A DNA stretch of 5,609 nt, from assembly GCA_024684665.1 (NCBI GenBank), contig JAIKWN010000255.1, forward strand, positions 1 to 5,609, in the 5' to 3' direction. Under the pieces are notes generated by a model. The model saw nothing but the letters and a program-made list of their open reading frames with translations. It was not told the DNA's origin and searched no databases. This DNA comes from Clostridiales bacterium. GTDB taxonomy: Bacteria; Bacillota_A; Clostridia; Christensenellales; Aristaeellaceae. The first letter of the stretch is position 1. Every line of letters begins with the position of its first letter. This document shows, in pieces, positions 4,136 to 5,609 of this stretch. The position numbers were made by a program, and so were the translations under genes.

Positions 4136-5609
4136 TTACTCCGCATGATCGCAAAGTTCCAGGCTGTGTTCCCGGTTCATCGCGCAGCAGATTTCGATGA
4201 AGCGGTCAAGCGGTACGCCGTTCATCTTTTTGTTGCCGCGGATGTTGACCGACACCGTCCGATCCTTCGCCTCCATGTCCCCGACGACAACAATGTAAGG
4301 ATCGCGATACTGATGGAAGAACTTGATCTTCTCCTTCATGTTCTTGTCCGCGTAATCCGCTTCCGTGCGGATCCCCGCCGCCCGCAACGCACGCTGCACC
4401 TCTTTCGCGTATTCGTTGTGCTCCGGCCGGATGGGCACGATGCCCACCTGCATCGGCGCGCACCAGAACGGGAAGGATCCCTTGAAGTTTTCGATGAGGA
4501 TGCCGATGAACCGCTCGAATGAGCCGAACATCGCTCTGTGGATCATGACCGGCGTCTTGAGCGTTCCGTCCGGAGCGACGTACTTGAGGTCGAAATTGAG
4601 CGGGAGCTGGAAATCCAGCTGGATCGTGCCCATCTGCCACTCGCGTCCCAGGCAGTCCCGCATCTTGAGGTCGATCTTGGGGCCGTAGAAAGCGCCGTCT
4701 CCCTCGTTGATTTCGTAATTGCCCTCACCGTACTTCTTATCCAGGATGTTCTTGAGGGCTGCTTCCGCCCGATCCCATACGGCGATCTCACCCATGAAAT
4801 CGTCCGGCCGGGTAGAAAGCTCCGCAATGTAAGTCAGTCCGAAGGTCCCGTACAGTTCGCCCGCGATATCCATGATATCGCCGATTTCGGATTCGATCTG
4901 ATCCTCCGTCACAAAGATATGCGCGTCATCCTGGCGGAACATCTGCACGCGGAACAGGCCGTTCAGCTCGCCGGATTTTTCCTTGCGGTGAATGACGTCC
5001 ACCTGGTTGATACGGCAGGGCAGCTCTTTATAGGAGCGCAGGGAGCGCTTGTAGACCATGATGGCGTTCGGGCAGTTCATGGGCTTCGCAGCGTATGTGT
5101 CCGGCGCTTCGATGTCCCCACCCTCGCCGGGAATCAGGAACATGTTGTCCCGGTAATGTCCCCAGTGCCCGGAAGTCACCCAGAGCTTTTTATTGTTGAT
5201 CACGGGCGCGGAGATCTCGGTATACCCATGCTCCTCGTGAACGGAGCGCCAGAAATCGAGAAGCGCATTGAACAGCTTCCATCCTCTCGGCAGCCAGTAG
5301 GGCATGCCGGGCGCAGTCTCGTCAAACATGAAGAGATCCAGCTGCGGGCCCAGTTTCTTATGATCGCGCTCCATCGCCTCGCGGACCAGCTGCAGATGAT
5401 CCTTGAGGCCCTGCTTGTCCGTGAAAGCGTAGACATAGACGCGCTGGAGCTGATCGCGATGCTCGTCGCCCCGCCAGTAAGAGCCGGAGACCGATTTGAT
5501 CTGGAAGGCAGCGTTCATCAGTTCCTGGGAGTTGTCCACGTGAGGGCCACGGCAAAGATCGACAAAATCGTCGCCCGTCCAGTAGATCGTGATGGTTTCG
5601 TCTTCGGGC
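4136..5609 (-). CDS. thrS: threonyl-tRNA synthetase, N-terminus beyond window
   Basis: Partial class II aminoacyl-tRNA synthetase that charges tRNA-Thr in the cytoplasm. The frame stays open to the right edge and ends at TAA 4138-4136; 490 complete codons are present of the roughly 640 usual. The missing part is the TGS domain and most of the editing domain. What remains begins with the end of the editing domain, including DLCRGPH (5560-5540), whose Cys and His belong to the editing site. The catalytic core has the three zinc ligands of the family: Cys in PMNCPN (5074-5072), His in QDDAHIF (4921-4919) and His in MIHRAMFGSFERF (4540-4538). Motif 2 reads HRKEKSGELNG, and motif 3 includes GSFERFIGILIE. 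The anticodon-binding domain follows, with the VGIVPI and DPYIVVVGDMEAKDRTVSVNIR type strands. The codon read as GTG at 5539 is an internal Val, not the start. The promoter, and any T-box leader, lie outside the window. Confidence 0.96.
   Translation of the reverse strand, partial: PEDETITIYWTGDDFVDLCRGPHVDNSQELMNAAFQIKSVSGSYWRGDEHRDQLQRVYVYAFTDKQGLKDHLQLVREAMERDHKKLGPQLDLFMFDETAPGMPYWLPRGWKLFNALLDFWRSVHEEHGYTEISAPVINNKKLWVTSGHWGHYRDNMFLIPGEGGDIEAPDTYAAKPMNCPNAIMVYKRSLRSYKELPCRINQVDVIHRKEKSGELNGLFRVQMFRQDDAHIFVTEDQIESEIGDIMDIAGELYGTFGLTYIAELSTRPDDFMGEIAVWDRAEAALKNILDKKYGEGNYEINEGDGAFYGPKIDLKMRDCLGREWQMGTIQLDFQLPLNFDLKYVAPDGTLKTPVMIHRAMFGSFERFIGILIENFKGSFPFWCAPMQVGIVPIRPEHNEYAKEVQRALRAAGIRTEADYADKNMKEKIKFFHQYRDPYIVVVGDMEAKDRTVSVNIRGNKKMNGVPLDRFIEICCAMNREHSLELCDHAE
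4139..4142 (-). promoter_or_regulatory. ribosome binding site deciding the nadE start
   Basis: GGAG on the minus strand lies 7 nt before ATG 4131 and overlaps the last thrS codons. The spacer contains the thrS stop TAA and a run of seven A. This favours re-initiation by ribosomes finishing thrS. Confidence 0.7.

Noticed and set aside
4131..4137. Run of seven T on the plus strand as a terminator
   Set aside because: There is no stem before it on the plus strand, and no plus-strand gene ends here. It is the spacer between the nadE ribosome binding site and its start codon.
3400..4200. Plus-strand open frame of 266 codons opposite nadE
   Set aside because: It is an antisense shadow in GC-rich sequence; nadE on the other strand carries all the conserved motifs.

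Overview
The window looks like an ordinary chromosomal segment of a moderately GC-rich (mid-50s % by eye) bacterium. Strong GGAGG-type ribosome binding sites, tight ATGA gene overlaps, a DUF4230 gene and a two-gene chromate-transporter pair all suggest a Bacillota member. A gut-type Negativicutes or Clostridia is my best guess, but I cannot name the genus. No RNA genes, mobile elements, CRISPR arrays or phage genes were seen.

Layout from left to right. (1) 1-522, + strand: the C-terminal third of a GH13 alpha-glucosidase (oligo-1,6-glucosidase/dextran-glucosidase type), cut by the left edge. (2) A 12-bp perfect hairpin at 531-571 separates it from the convergent next unit. (3) 588-1738, - strand: two half-size CHR-family (chromate/anion) transporter genes joined by an ATGA overlap. 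(4) 1739-1892: a divergent promoter region. A TTGACA/17/TATTCT promoter faces right, and an extended -10 promoter (TG-n-TATGAT) faces left. (5) 1893-2674, + strand: a DUF4230 membrane-anchored protein followed, again by an ATGA overlap, by a 30-codon single-helix membrane microprotein. A hairpin with a T-run follows at 2711-2753. (6) 2775-5609, - strand: thrS (N-terminus off the right edge), nadE and a GNAT acetyltransferase. thrS and nadE are separated by 4 nt. nadE and the GNAT gene are separated by 58 nt containing a perfect 12-bp hairpin.

How the genes fit together: the chromate pair probably forms one hetero-oligomeric transporter. The DUF4230 protein and the microprotein are translationally coupled and may act together at the membrane. 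thrS and nadE are housekeeping genes (Thr-tRNA charging and the last step of NAD synthesis) in one transcription unit, with the acetyltransferase as a possible read-through third gene. The sugar hydrolase belongs to a separate unit to the left.

I see no clear new defence, mobile or biosynthetic system. The points most worth checking are the unannotated 30-aa membrane protein coupled to DUF4230, the compact divergent promoter pair, and the nadE-GNAT hairpin. That hairpin lacks a good T-tract and contains an exact match to the 10-base neisserial DNA-uptake word, which is probably coincidence.
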